A stretch of DNA of 64,000 nt from assembly GCA_038206985.1 (NCBI GenBank), contig JBBRAH010000016.1, forward strand, positions 1 to 64,000. The letters run 5' to 3'. The position numbers and the translations under genes were made by a program. Under the pieces are notes generated by a model. That model was not told the origin of the DNA, did not search any database, and saw only the letters and a program-made list of their open reading frames with translations. Shown here piece by piece: positions 1 to 7,844 of the stretch (the first letter of the stretch is position 1; every line of letters begins with the position of its first letter). The stretch is from CAXMST01 sp038206985 (GTDB lineage Bacteria > Actinomycetota > Thermoleophilia > Solirubrobacterales > 70-9).

Positions 1-1
1 C

Positions 2-868
2 GAGGCTGAGGCTCCCGGCATCGTGCTCGGCATCTGCCGCTACCACCGCAACGCCAACGGCTGGAACGACATCGGCTACAACGCGCTCGTGGACCGCTTC
101 GGCAACGTCTACCAGGGCCGCGCGGGAGGCCTCAAGCGCCCGGTCGTCGGCGCCCACGCAGAGGGGCACAACTCGCAGACCACGGGCGTGGCGACGATCG
201 CCAACCACGCCTCCGTGAAGCCCTCGGGCAAAGAGTTCCGGGCATTGACCAAGTACTTGGCCTGGGCGCTGGACGTGCATGGCGTCCCGGCCCGGGGCGG
301 GATCAACCTACGCTCCAGCGGCGGCTCCAGCAACCGCACGCCCTCGGGCAAGCGGATCAAGGTCAAGCGGATCTTCAGCCACAGCGACACCAACTACACC
401 GAGTGCGCCGGCAGGTACCTGCGAGCGGAGATGTCCAAGCTGCGCAGGCGCGTGGACGAGCGGATGGCTGATAACGCCGACAAGCCGCCGCCGGACGACG
501 GCGGGACGGGTGGGACGGGTGGGCTCCCGCGCGGCGAGAAGAAGAAGATCGTGGTTCGCCACCCCGCCAGCCGGGCGCGGCTCGACCTCGAGCGCGGCAG
601 CTCGCGCTCACTCGTGGCGCGCGGCGCGCTCCACTACGGCAAGGAGCGCTGCAACCGCAAGCACGAGATCCTGCTCAAGCGGGAGACGCGGAGGGCGCCA
701 AAAACGCTCGGGACCGCTGTCTCCGGCCAGGATGGCAGCTGGAAGATCCGCTTGGACAAAGCCAAGCGCGGTGTCGAGTACTTCGCCAAGGTCCGCACGC
801 GGCGCTATGAGACCAAGCGCAACCGCTACGTCTGCAAGGGCTTCCGCACCCCCGCCGAACGCGGCTAG
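2..868 (+). CDS. N-acetylmuramoyl-L-alanine amidase (PGRP/Amidase_2 fold), 5'-truncated by window
   Basis: C-terminal 288 residues of a peptidoglycan amidase, a family that cuts the bond between MurNAc and the stem peptide. The frame is already open at base 2, so the start, any export signal and the first zinc-ligand His lie outside the window; the GTG at 23 is an internal Val. Visible are the PGRP core (GYNALVDRFGNVYQGR) and the SHSDTNYTEC segment, whose His and Cys eight residues apart match the second and third Zn ligands. A Gly/Pro/Asp-rich linker (DGGTGGTGG) is followed by about 110 basic residues that look like an extracellular beta-sandwich (Ig or transthyretin-like), possibly for wall binding. 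Its TAG stop overlaps that of the convergent next gene. Confidence 0.85.
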   Translation, partial: EAEAPGIVLGICRYHRNANGWNDIGYNALVDRFGNVYQGRAGGLKRPVVGAHAEGHNSQTTGVATIANHASVKPSGKEFRALTKYLAWALDVHGVPARGGINLRSSGGSSNRTPSGKRIKVKRIFSHSDTNYTECAGRYLRAEMSKLRRRVDERMADNADKPPPDDGGTGGTGGLPRGEKKKIVVRHPASRARLDLERGSSRSLVARGALHYGKERCNRKHEILLKRETRRAPKTLGTAVSGQDGSWKIRLDKAKRGVEYFAKVRTRRYETKRNRYVCKGFRTPAERG

Positions 869-1830
869 GCGCCGGCCGGCCGCGGTGCGCGGTAGCGGGG
901 GAAGAAGTCGGGGTCGGCGGCCTCGCGCTCGGCGCTGAGCTGGGCGTACCGCTCGGGGTCGCAGATCACCTCGTGGGTGTGGAATGGCAGCTCGGTGTTG
1001 GCGAAGCCGCGCTTGAACTCCTCGAGGCCGTCGCCCGGCGTGACTCCACCGCCGAGGTTCATCGGCAGGCCCAGCTCGTCGCCGTGATCGGTGACGGCGC
1101 TGATCAGGTTCTTGGAGGGCGCCCGGCGCCGATGGCTGTCGGCCGTTCCCGACAGGTAGTAGTGGAGGAAGTCGTCACTGAGCACGGTGATCGCGGCGGC
1201 CGCGCAGTCGCCGTCAGGGCCGGTCGCGATGAACATCCGGCTCGAGGTCGCCGCGAAGAGCAGGTCGAAGTAAGCGGGCTCGAAGAGGTAGCGCGGGTCG
1301 GCCCCGACCGTGTGCATCGTCTCGGTGTATACGCGGTGGAACTCGGCGCGCTGCTCTGCGCTCGTCTCGGGACCCGGCAGGTGGCTGATCCCGTAGCCCG
1401 CCGCGTCATTCTTGCGCATCTGCTGGCGGTCGCTCATCCGCGACTTGCGCGGTAGCTCCGGATCGGAGACCAGCACGATCGAGCGCGCTGTGGGGCCGGC
1501 GAGGGCGTGCGGCTCGCCGAGCCTGTCCCGGATGAAGAGACTGACCAGGCCGGTCGCTGAGAAGTCGATCGCGTCCGGCTCCATCGGGTTGCCCGTGACC
1601 TCGCCGCCGGGGTAGGAGTAGGGCGAGGTCGCATCGAGTGCGCCCCCGGCGCCCTCGATCTCGCGGACCAGGAGCGGGATCGCCGCACGGTCGGCGCCGC
1701 GTTCCACGATCAGGGTGTGGGTTACTCCCTCGGCCTCGAAGAACTCGGCGCTGCGGAAGAACTGCTCGCCGTGGGCGGCAGCACCGCGATCGGCCTCGAG
1801 GGTTGCCTTGGCCGGGGTGGTCGAGCTCAA
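865..1830 (-). CDS. FemAB/BioF2-like GNAT-fold acyl- or aminoacyltransferase
   Basis: 321-residue double-GNAT-type protein resembling FemAB/Acetyltransf_6 enzymes, which transfer amino acids or acyl groups to lipid-linked or envelope substrates. Supporting segments are RQQMRKNDAAGYGISHLPG in the middle, and the C-terminal pattern HYYLSGTADSHRRRAPSKN followed by LGGGV and EEFKRGFANTELPFHTH, typical of the second domain. The actual substrate cannot be told. The frame is open to 1881, but a TTG at 1830 overlapping the TGA of the upstream GNAT gene (TTGA) is the likeliest start, which makes the two genes translationally coupled. Neighbours are an amidase on one side and the polysaccharide locus on the other, consistent with an envelope role (inference). 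Confidence 0.7.
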   Translation of the reverse strand: MSSTTPAKATLEADRGAAAHGEQFFRSAEFFEAEGVTHTLIVERGADRAAIPLLVREIEGAGGALDATSPYSYPGGEVTGNPMEPDAIDFSATGLVSLFIRDRLGEPHALAGPTARSIVLVSDPELPRKSRMSDRQQMRKNDAAGYGISHLPGPETSAEQRAEFHRVYTETMHTVGADPRYLFEPAYFDLLFAATSSRMFIATGPDGDCAAAAITVLSDDFLHYYLSGTADSHRRRAPSKNLISAVTDHGDELGLPMNLGGGVTPGDGLEEFKRGFANTELPFHTHEVICDPERYAQLSAEREAADPDFFPRYRAPRPAGA

Positions 1831-2393
1831 GCGCCCGACCCGCTCCAGCGCGCCTCCCACTCGCTGCGCGTCACTCCCCACAGCTCGCAGTCGAGCAGGG
1901 TCCCGTCGGGCCGGCGGATGTGCTCGCGCATCGTGCCCTCGTACTTCCAGTCCTGCCAGGTGACGGCCTTCTTGGCCGGCTCGTTGATCGCCGGGATCCT
2001 GCCGTAGACGCGGTGGGCGTCGAACTCCTCGAACGCCCGGGCGACGGTCAACCGCTCGGCCTCGCGGCCCACTCCGCGGCCGCGCACCTTCTCGCCGATC
2101 ATCGCGCCCAGCTCCGGCGGCAGCTGCCGACGCAGCCCGTAGAGCGCCGTGAAGCCGACCGGGTCCTCGTGGCCCTCAACCTCGATTGCCCACTTGCGGT
2201 CCTCTCCGTCGCTCTCGTCGTTGTCGATCGCCCGCTGCACCCAGCCCCGGGCGTCGTCGAGCGAGAACGAGTCGCGCACCTCCATCAGCGAGGCGGTCGC
2301 CTCGGGGTTGTTGAACCAGCGATGCACGGCCTCCGCATCCTCTGGCCGGAACGGCCGGATCCGGACCTCGACATCTGAGCCACGCTCGGTCAT
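1827..2393 (-). CDS. GNAT family N-acetyltransferase (RimJ/RimL-like)
   Basis: 188-residue single-domain acetyltransferase. It begins VRIRPFRPEDAEAVHRWFNN, the usual first strand and helix of RimJ/RimL-type GNATs, and contains the acetyl-CoA pyrophosphate loop EKVRGRGVGREAERL (R/QxxGxG/A type), then FEEFDAHRVYGRIPAINEPA, typical of motif B. Substrate unknown. Start chosen at ATG 2393 because the domain begins directly after it and a TAGCCT -10-like box lies 7 bp upstream with no Shine-Dalgarno, suggesting a leaderless mRNA; an ATG at 2435 is possible. It overlaps the downstream FemAB-like gene by four bases. Confidence 0.8.
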   Translation of the reverse strand: MTERGSDVEVRIRPFRPEDAEAVHRWFNNPEATASLMEVRDSFSLDDARGWVQRAIDNDESDGEDRKWAIEVEGHEDPVGFTALYGLRRQLPPELGAMIGEKVRGRGVGREAERLTVARAFEEFDAHRVYGRIPAINEPAKKAVTWQDWKYEGTMREHIRRPDGTLLDCELWGVTRSEWEARWSGSGA

Positions 2394-2400
2394 GGTCGGG

Positions 2401-2406
2401 AGGCTA
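2401..2406 (-). promoter_or_regulatory. -10 box of the GNAT gene (leaderless)
   Basis: TAGCCT on the minus strand, 7 bp before ATG 2393. No Shine-Dalgarno lies between; no clear -35. Confidence 0.4.
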
Positions 2407-2973
2407 TCTGGCGGCGTCAAGGGAGCGTGGCGCATAGCTCTTGTCCGGCCCCCCTCTATTCGGTCCACTTGATCTCACCCCTAAGTCCGTCCGCCTGATC
2501 TCACCCGTAAGTCGGGGTTCGGTCAGATCTTCTCCTTCCTCGCCGTGCTGGCTTTTGGCTGGTGGTTCACACATCGCGACGAGTGACCGCGACCTGCGCC
2601 GGGTCGGGGTCCACCGCGAGCACGGCGTGCATCGACGGCTTGTATTGCAAATCGCCACCGGCCATCGGAGAGAAGACCGTAGGAGGTCTCGGTCGTTGTC
2701 CGTTTCGCGCAAAGCACCGGTTCCGACACACTCTCGCAACCCACCTCACCCCACAGGGGGAGGTTCCGCGGGCACCGGTTCCGCGGAACCGCCACGCGGC
2801 AGTCCGGTCATCCAGATCTGCTGTCCACGCGCACCGTGAACGGTGCTTCTCGCGCGAAACACACAGTTGCTTCACTGCGAATAGCCGACCGTATAGGTCA
2901 GTAGAACGCGTCAGAGTTCGCCGGTCAGCCAGTTTCTGGCCGCTGGAAGCCGGTCGCCGGCGACCACGGGCAG
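2407..2973. other. Gene-free stretch with no convincing coding sequence
   Basis: About 570 bp between the GNAT gene and the polysaccharide locus. Open frames of about 100 codons exist on both strands, but none shows the strong G/C third-position bias of the neighbours, and base composition looks less G+C rich. It contains the tandem repeat at its left edge and a hairpin at its right edge. One plus-strand frame near 2720-2745 reads FRHTLATHL, reminiscent of the RHTFATHL box of tyrosine recombinases, but without the other catalytic motifs. Most likely intergenic or decayed mobile DNA. Confidence 0.5.
2463..2513. repeat. 25-bp imperfect tandem direct repeat
   Basis: Two copies, 2463-2487 and 2489-2513, share the core TGATCTCACCC followed by TAAGTC, with four mismatches over 25 bp. 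It lies in the gene-free segment 2394-3025. Closely spaced end repeats of this kind occur at the termini of some transposons, so it may mark a decayed insertion-sequence end, but no transposase is recognisable. Confidence 0.6.
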
Positions 2974-2999
2974 GTGGTGCTTTCGCCCAAAAGCACCAC
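2974..2999 (-). terminator. Hairpin downstream of the polysaccharide locus
   Basis: Perfect 10-bp inverted repeat (GTGGTGCTTT and its complement) with a six-base loop, starting 26 bp past the stop of the leftward sugar transferase gene. There is no long T-tract. Confidence 0.6.
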
Positions 3000-3025
3000 G
3001 CCCGGCTCCCGCCCGTTCGGGGCCG

Positions 3026-3685
3026 TCAGCCGCCGGTGTAGAGGCCCTCACCGCTGACGACCTGCCAGGCGGTGCGGGCGAGGATCTTCAGGTCGAGGGC
3101 GAGGGAGCGGTGGTCCACATACCAGAGGTCGAGTTCGATGCGCTCGCCCCAGCCGAGTCCGACCCGCCCGTTGATCTGCGCCCAGCCCGTCATCCCGGGG
3201 CGCACATCGTGGCGGCGACGCTGGCGGGGACTGAAGAGCTCGACCTGGGAGGGGATCGTCGGGCGCGGTCCCACGATCCGCATCTCGCCGCGCAGCACGT
3301 TGACGAGGTTGGGCACCTCATCGATCGAGAAACGGCGCAGCCAGCGGCCGACCCGGGTGACGCGCGGATCGTCCTCTTCGACGTAGGTGCCGACCCCGAC
3401 CGGGTCGGAGCCAGGGCGCATCGTGCGCAGCTTGTAGAGCAGGAAGGTGGACTCGTCGCGACCGACCCGGATCTGCTTGTAGAGGACGGGGCCGCGGGAG
3501 TCGAGCCGAATCAGGATCATCGCGACCACCAGGATCGGCGAGAACAGGGCGAGCACGAGGCCCGCGATCAGGATGTCGAGGACGCGTGGCAGTCCTGTCT
3601 TCGGGCGGCCGCTGCCGATCGGGCGGGCGTCGGCGGGCTCGGCGAAGGCCTCGCGGACCTGCTCGGGTGAGAGGTCCTCGTTCAT
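3026..3685 (-). CDS. Undecaprenyl-phosphate sugar phosphotransferase (initiating phosphoglycosyl transferase)
   Basis: 219-residue monotopic bacterial sugar transferase, the WcaJ/PglC catalytic domain without the N-terminal membrane bundle of WbaP. Such enzymes move a sugar-1-phosphate from a UDP-sugar to undecaprenyl phosphate, the first step of lipid-linked glycan assembly. A hydrophobic re-entrant segment lies near residues 35-58. It is followed by the family hallmarks RGPVLYKQIRVG, FLLYKLRTMR, RRFSIDEVPNLVNVLRGEM, VGPRP and RPGMTGWAQINGR. The start ATG overlaps the stop of the upstream glycosyltransferase (ATGA). It is the last gene of the leftward run before a hairpin. The sugar it uses cannot be told. 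Confidence 0.92.
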   Translation of the reverse strand: MNEDLSPEQVREAFAEPADARPIGSGRPKTGLPRVLDILIAGLVLALFSPILVVAMILIRLDSRGPVLYKQIRVGRDESTFLLYKLRTMRPGSDPVGVGTYVEEDDPRVTRVGRWLRRFSIDEVPNLVNVLRGEMRIVGPRPTIPSQVELFSPRQRRRHDVRPGMTGWAQINGRVGLGWGERIELDLWYVDHRSLALDLKILARTAWQVVSGEGLYTGG

Positions 3686-4818
3686 CGGGTGCCCTCCGAC
3701 TTCTCCCAGGCGGCGGGCGGGCCGTCGCGGAGCCGGTCCCAGGTACCGAGGGCGATCGAGGCCGTGACCAGCGCGTAGTAGCGGAGCAGCCGCAGCGGGC
3801 GGGCCGGGAGCTCGAGCAGCCCCGAGAGGAGCAGGGTGAGCTGCGCGATCAGAGCCACGGGATACAGGCGTGAGCGCCGCAGCAGGCCGAACGTGGCGAT
3901 CAGGGCGAGTGCGTGCAGCAGGGGCGAGGCGTAGCGGATCACCCGATGGCTGAAGATCTCGAACGCGTACAGCGGGCTGTAGCCACGGGGATCGAGCATC
4001 CCGTCGGTGACGACGATGTCGAGCAGGCCGCGCATCATGCGGCGCTTGCGCTCGAACTCCCCGCCGATCGTCGGCACCATCTTCTCCTCGGCCCGGGCCG
4101 CGGGTGCGTACAGCGAGCGGTAGCCGGCCTTGGCGAACTGGAAGGGGAAGTTGAGGTCGTGGCTGCGCGAGGGGGCCAGCGGCACATAGGCCTCGCGACG
4201 CACCGCGTAGATGCCGCCGTTGCCCGCCGTGACCCCGGCCAGGCCGGACTCGAGCTCGCGCACTTTCATCTCATATAGCCAGTAGACGCCCTCCTCGTTG
4301 TTGCCGTCCGGGTCGAGAAAGCGGACCTGACCGCAGACGTAGCCGACATCGGGCTCGGCGAAGGGCTCGATCAGCTCGCGCAGGGCATCGCGCTCCCAGT
4401 AGGCGTTGGCATCGGAGAAGGCGAGCAGCTCGCCACTCGCCCGCTCAGCCGCCGCGTTCTGGGTGGCGATCTTGCCGCCGCGGGGGAGGTCGAGGACGAG
4501 GTCGGCACCGGCCTCGCGGGCGGCCTCGACCGTCCCGTCGGAGGAGCCATCGGAGGCGACGAGGATCTCGAGCAGGGCGCGCGGGTAGTCGAGATCGAGG
4601 ACGTTCTCGATCTTGCGGGCAATTACCTCCTGCTCGTCGTAGGCGGCGATGATCAACGTCACCTTCGGCGCGCGGGGCTTGGCCCGGGCGGCGCCGGGGC
4701 TCGCCTCGCCCCTCCCCAGCCCGAGGCGGGAGAGCAGGGCGAGGCTCAGCGGATAGGTCAGGTGGGTGTGGACCAGGAGGGCCACCGAGCCCCAGAATGC
4801 GAAAAGGCGCACGCTCAT
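3682..4818 (-). CDS. Membrane glycosyltransferase family 2
   Basis: 378-residue processive-type GT2. An N-terminal membrane segment (about residues 8-30) precedes the GT-A domain: VTLIIAAYDEQE at about 53, the acidic ASDGSSDGT at 88-96, and a DxD-like SDANA at 135-139. An ERKRRMMRGL stretch sits where QxxRW-type acceptor motifs occur, and two or three C-terminal membrane helices follow. It probably elongates a lipid-linked or surface glycan at the cytoplasmic face. It is coupled by a 4-base overlap to the sugar transferase. A GATAAT -10 box stands 8 bp before ATG 4818, implying its own leaderless promoter. Confidence 0.88.
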   Translation of the reverse strand: MSVRLFAFWGSVALLVHTHLTYPLSLALLSRLGLGRGEASPGAARAKPRAPKVTLIIAAYDEQEVIARKIENVLDLDYPRALLEILVASDGSSDGTVEAAREAGADLVLDLPRGGKIATQNAAAERASGELLAFSDANAYWERDALRELIEPFAEPDVGYVCGQVRFLDPDGNNEEGVYWLYEMKVRELESGLAGVTAGNGGIYAVRREAYVPLAPSRSHDLNFPFQFAKAGYRSLYAPAARAEEKMVPTIGGEFERKRRMMRGLLDIVVTDGMLDPRGYSPLYAFEIFSHRVIRYASPLLHALALIATFGLLRRSRLYPVALIAQLTLLLSGLLELPARPLRLLRYYALVTASIALGTWDRLRDGPPAAWEKSEGTR

Positions 4819-4826
4819 CGGCCCGG

Positions 4827-4832
4827 ATTATC
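4827..4832 (-). promoter_or_regulatory. -10 box of the GT2 gene (leaderless)
   Basis: GATAAT on the minus strand, 8 bp before ATG 4818, with no Shine-Dalgarno between. It matches the spacing seen at many other starts in the window. Confidence 0.45.
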
Positions 4833-4867
4833 GGGGCTGCCGACGGCTGCGAGCGGCGCGGTCCCCT

Positions 4868-6019
4868 TCATCGCCTCGCCACCAGCGACTCATACAGCTC
4901 CAGCGTGCGGGCGGCGATCGCGTCCCAGCCCGCCGACCCGGCCACGGCAGCGCGGGCGGCATCCTCCAGCGAGGCACGGGCGCCGGGATCCCCGAGCAGG
5001 CGCTCGAGCTCTGCGGCGAGCGCTCCCGCGTCTCCCGGCGGCACCAGGCTCGCGGCCCGGTGCTCGCGGCCGACCTCGGAGAAACCGCCGACATCGCCGA
5101 GGACCATCGCCTTGCCGAATGCGAGCCCGGCGTAGAGCACCCCGGATTGCTCGATCTCCCGGTAGGGCAGCGCCAGCACGTCGGCGCGGCGCATCAAGGC
5201 CGGGATTTCCGGGTCGGAGACGAAGCGGGGCAGGAAGCGGACGCGACCCTCGGCCCGCTCGGCCAGCTCGTGCAGCGGCTCGACCGGCATGCGCGGCATC
5301 CCGGCGATCCAGAGCTCCGCCCCGAGGCCCGGGTCGAGCGCGGCGAAGGCCTCAAGCAGCGTGTCGATTCCCTTGTAGGGACGCAGCAGCCCGAAGAAGA
5401 GGATTACGGGGCCCTGCGGCCCGTCACCCCCCTCCCCCGCCAGCTCGGCCGGCAGCGGGCTCTCGCTCGCCTGACCGGTGAGATAGTCGAGGGGGCCGTG
5501 CGGGATCACGTGGACGCGGTCCGGCTCCAGGCCGGCGTCGGCGACGAGGCGCTCGGCGCCGTGGGTCGTGTGACTGATCACCGCGTCGAAGCGAGAGAGG
5601 AAGGAGTGCTGGCGGGCAAGCGCGCGCTCGTCGTCGGCCGCGGGCAGCGGGTAGTGCAGCGTGAAGACGCGGGGGCGGTCCGGCGGTGACAGCAGGAAGC
5701 GATCCAGCGACGGCCAGGTCACCCACTGCCAGTGGACGACGTCGGCAGCTGTGCCGCGCACGTGGCGCCGCGTGTGCAGCATCCCGGGAAAGTGACCGAG
5801 AGCCTTGGCGGGCAGCCTCAGCCGGGAGCCCGGGTCCATCCCCGCCGTCAGCCCGTAGAAGTCCTCGCGCACCGCGTAGCCCTCCGGCTCGGGCACCGGG
5901 CCGTACAGAAAGTGGCTGGTGAGCAGCTCGACATCGGCTCCGGCACGGGCCAGCGCGGCCGCCAGGGAGCGGTCGTACGGTGGCGTGAACGCCGAGGGGT
6001 CGACGAGCGAGACGCGCAT
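4868..6019 (-). CDS. Glycosyltransferase family 4 (GT-B fold)
   Basis: 383-residue GT4-type retaining glycosyltransferase. The N-terminal Rossmann half starts MRVSLVDPSAFTPPYDRSLA and separates the donor domain with FFGLLRPYKGIDTLLEAF. The C-terminal half holds RADVLALPYREIEQSGVLY with the EX7E-type nucleotide-sugar site, then GLAFGKAMVLGDVGGFSEV. It probably adds a hexose to the growing exopolysaccharide repeat on undecaprenyl diphosphate; donor and acceptor are unknown. A GAGAAT -10 box lies 8 bp before the ATG. The divergent GT2 gene starts 18 bp away at 6037. Confidence 0.9.
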   Translation of the reverse strand: MRVSLVDPSAFTPPYDRSLAAALARAGADVELLTSHFLYGPVPEPEGYAVREDFYGLTAGMDPGSRLRLPAKALGHFPGMLHTRRHVRGTAADVVHWQWVTWPSLDRFLLSPPDRPRVFTLHYPLPAADDERALARQHSFLSRFDAVISHTTHGAERLVADAGLEPDRVHVIPHGPLDYLTGQASESPLPAELAGEGGDGPQGPVILFFGLLRPYKGIDTLLEAFAALDPGLGAELWIAGMPRMPVEPLHELAERAEGRVRFLPRFVSDPEIPALMRRADVLALPYREIEQSGVLYAGLAFGKAMVLGDVGGFSEVGREHRAASLVPPGDAGALAAELERLLGDPGARASLEDAARAAVAGSAGWDAIAARTLELYESLVARR

Positions 6020-6027
6020 GAGCCACG

Positions 6028-6033
6028 ATTCTC
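6028..6033 (-). promoter_or_regulatory. -10-like box of the GT4 gene
   Basis: GAGAAT on the minus strand, 8 bp before ATG 6019, in the 17-bp gap between divergent glycosyltransferase genes. Confidence 0.3.
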
Positions 6034-6036
6034 CCC

Positions 6037-6960
6037 GTGAAGCTCTCCTACTGCGTCGTCAACACCAACGGCCGCGAGCATCTGCCCGCCTGCCTGGGCG
6101 CGATCGCCAGCCACCACCCGGCGAATGTCGAGCACGAAATCCTGGTTCTCGACAACGCCTCCGACGACGGCTCGGTGGACCTGGTGGAGGAGCTCGCGGC
6201 GGGTGAGCGACTCGGCGGCCGCGTGAGGCTGATCGCCCTCGGCCGCCGCCGGGGCAAGGCCGCCAACGACACGCGCCTCCTGCAGGAGGCGGCCGGGGAG
6301 TTCTGTCTGCTGCTCAACGAGGACTCCGAGGTGCAGGCCGGCGCCGCGGCCGCACTGCTCGGCGCACTCGAGTCCGACCCGGCTGCGGGCGCTGCGGGCG
6401 CGCAGCTGCTCGATCCGGCCGGGATTCCACAGCCCTGCGCCTGGCGACTGCCCGGGGTCGGCACGGCGCTCGCGCAGGCGCTGCTGCTGCACAAGCTACT
6501 CGTCACCCAGAGCGGCGGCGCCGAGACCCGGCGCGTCGGCTGGGCCCAGTCGGCGGCACTGCTCGTGCGGCGCTCGGCGGCCGAGGAGATCGGCTGGCTC
6601 GACGAAGCGTTCTTCGTCTACTCCGACGAGACCGACTTCTGCAAGCGCCTCGGCGACGCCGGCCACCACACGCTCTACGTCCCGGCCGCCCGGGCGACCC
6701 ACCACGAGCAACTCTCCACCGACCGCAGCTCGGGCCAGCGCCGCATCGTGGAGTTTCACCGCAACCGTGACCTCTACATGCGCAAGCACCACGGTCCGCT
6801 AGCGGCCGGGGTGGTCCGCGCCCTCACCGCCTTCTCCTACCTCCCGAGGGCCCTCGCCGCCCTCCTCCTGCCGGGCCGCGACCCGGGCTGGTTCCTGCTC
6901 CACGCCCGCAAGGCACTCATCCCGAGAGGCGAGGGGCTGCGCGAGGCGACCGGCAACTGA
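6037..6960 (+). CDS. Glycosyltransferase family 2 (rhamnosyltransferase-like)
   Basis: 307 residues, GTG start. Soluble GT2 of the WbbL/rhamnosyltransferase type: LSYCVVNTNGREHLPACL at the N-terminus, LDNASDDGSVDLV (acidic nucleotide-binding site), LLNEDSEVQAG as the DxD-equivalent, and the acceptor-side LDEAFFVYSDETDFCKRL, characteristic of this subgroup. The C-terminus has two short hydrophobic stretches that may associate with the membrane. It probably adds a deoxysugar to the repeat unit; specificity is an inference. It runs opposite to the rest of the cluster and is followed by a hairpin-containing 74-bp gap. Confidence 0.88.
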   Translation: MKLSYCVVNTNGREHLPACLGAIASHHPANVEHEILVLDNASDDGSVDLVEELAAGERLGGRVRLIALGRRRGKAANDTRLLQEAAGEFCLLLNEDSEVQAGAAAALLGALESDPAAGAAGAQLLDPAGIPQPCAWRLPGVGTALAQALLLHKLLVTQSGGAETRRVGWAQSAALLVRRSAAEEIGWLDEAFFVYSDETDFCKRLGDAGHHTLYVPAARATHHEQLSTDRSSGQRRIVEFHRNRDLYMRKHHGPLAAGVVRALTAFSYLPRALAALLLPGRDPGWFLLHARKALIPRGEGLREATGN

Positions 6961-6970
6961 GCGGTTCCCG

Positions 6971-7016
6971 GTTGCTTGGGCTTGCCCGCTGCGGGTAGCT
7001 TGCTATCGCAAGCAAC
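6971..7016 (+). promoter_or_regulatory. Hairpin with alternative pairing before the methyltransferase
   Basis: GCTTGC (6998-7003) and GCAAGC (7008-7013) form a tight hairpin. GTTGCTT at 6971 can instead pair with AAGCAAC at 7010-7016. This may be a terminator for the preceding gene or a small attenuator; there is no T-tract. Confidence 0.3.
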
Positions 7017-7034
7017 GAAGGGAGCAACCACCGC

Positions 7035-7823
7035 ATGCCGATGCGCACCACGACCGATGAGGAACCCCAGCAGGCCGACGACCTCACGATCCGCCTGCCG
7101 GCACGAGACGCCGGAGACCAGGACGAGGAGTGGTGCGAGGTGGTGGTCGGCGGCCGAACCCGGCGGGTTCGATTCCACGACTACGAGGAGATTTTTGCGA
7201 TCCCCGGTCTGTACGAGCGCCTCTTCTACGACGAGCTGGAGTGCGCCTCACCCCGGGTGGTCAAAGAGTTGCTCTCCGAGACCCTGGACGGCGACGAGAG
7301 CCTCGAGGCCGGGGACCTGCGCGTGCTCGACGTCGGCGCCGGTAACGGCATCGTCGCCGAGGAGCTGAGTGCGATCGGTGTCGGGAGCGTCGTCGGCGTC
7401 GACATCCTCGAGGAGGCCGCCGAGGCAGCGGCCCGCGATCGGCCTGATCTCTACGACGACTACCACGTCGTCGACCTCACGGCCGTCCCCAGGCCCGTCC
7501 ACGAGGCGCTCACCGAGGCCGACTTCAACTGTCTGACCTCGGTCGCCGCGCTCGGCTTCGGCGACATCCCGACCGAGGCCTTCATTGGGGCCTACGAATA
7601 CCTCGCCGACGGCGGCCTGGTCGTGATGAGTATCAAGACCGAGTTCGTCGAACGCGGGGATGGCAGCGGCTTTGCGCGGATGATCTCTGATGGAATCGCC
7701 GCGGGCGCCCTCGACGTGCGGGCCACGCGCCGTTTCACCCACCGCCTCTCCGCCGCGGGGGAGCCGCTCAGCTACGACGCTATCGTCGCCGCGAAGTCGG
7801 GTGAGCTGACCGTCCCCGGCTGA
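7035..7823 (+). CDS. Class I SAM-dependent methyltransferase
   Basis: 262-residue Rossmann methyltransferase. Motif I is LRVLDVGAGNGIVAEEL, followed by VVGVDILEEAAEAAARDRP (motif II, acidic ribose-binding end) and DYHVVDLTAV. Later strands carry FNCLTSVAALGFGD and LADGGLVVMSIKTEF, as in small-molecule or sugar methylases. The N-terminal 75 residues are acidic and probably flexible. A GGGAG Shine-Dalgarno lies about 10 bp before the ATG, so unlike many neighbours it has a leader. Substrate unknown; its place inside the polysaccharide locus suggests a sugar or lipid-linked glycan (inference). Confidence 0.85.
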   Translation: MPMRTTTDEEPQQADDLTIRLPARDAGDQDEEWCEVVVGGRTRRVRFHDYEEIFAIPGLYERLFYDELECASPRVVKELLSETLDGDESLEAGDLRVLDVGAGNGIVAEELSAIGVGSVVGVDILEEAAEAAARDRPDLYDDYHVVDLTAVPRPVHEALTEADFNCLTSVAALGFGDIPTEAFIGAYEYLADGGLVVMSIKTEFVERGDGSGFARMISDGIAAGALDVRATRRFTHRLSAAGEPLSYDAIVAAKSGELTVPG

Positions 7824-7844
7824 GCGCCGGGTCGGGCGCCGGCC

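Noticed and set aside
2562..3041. Possible tyrosine recombinase gene (FRHTLATHL)
   Set aside because: Only one short motif, no catalytic Arg/His/Tyr set in the frame, and codon usage unlike the neighbours.
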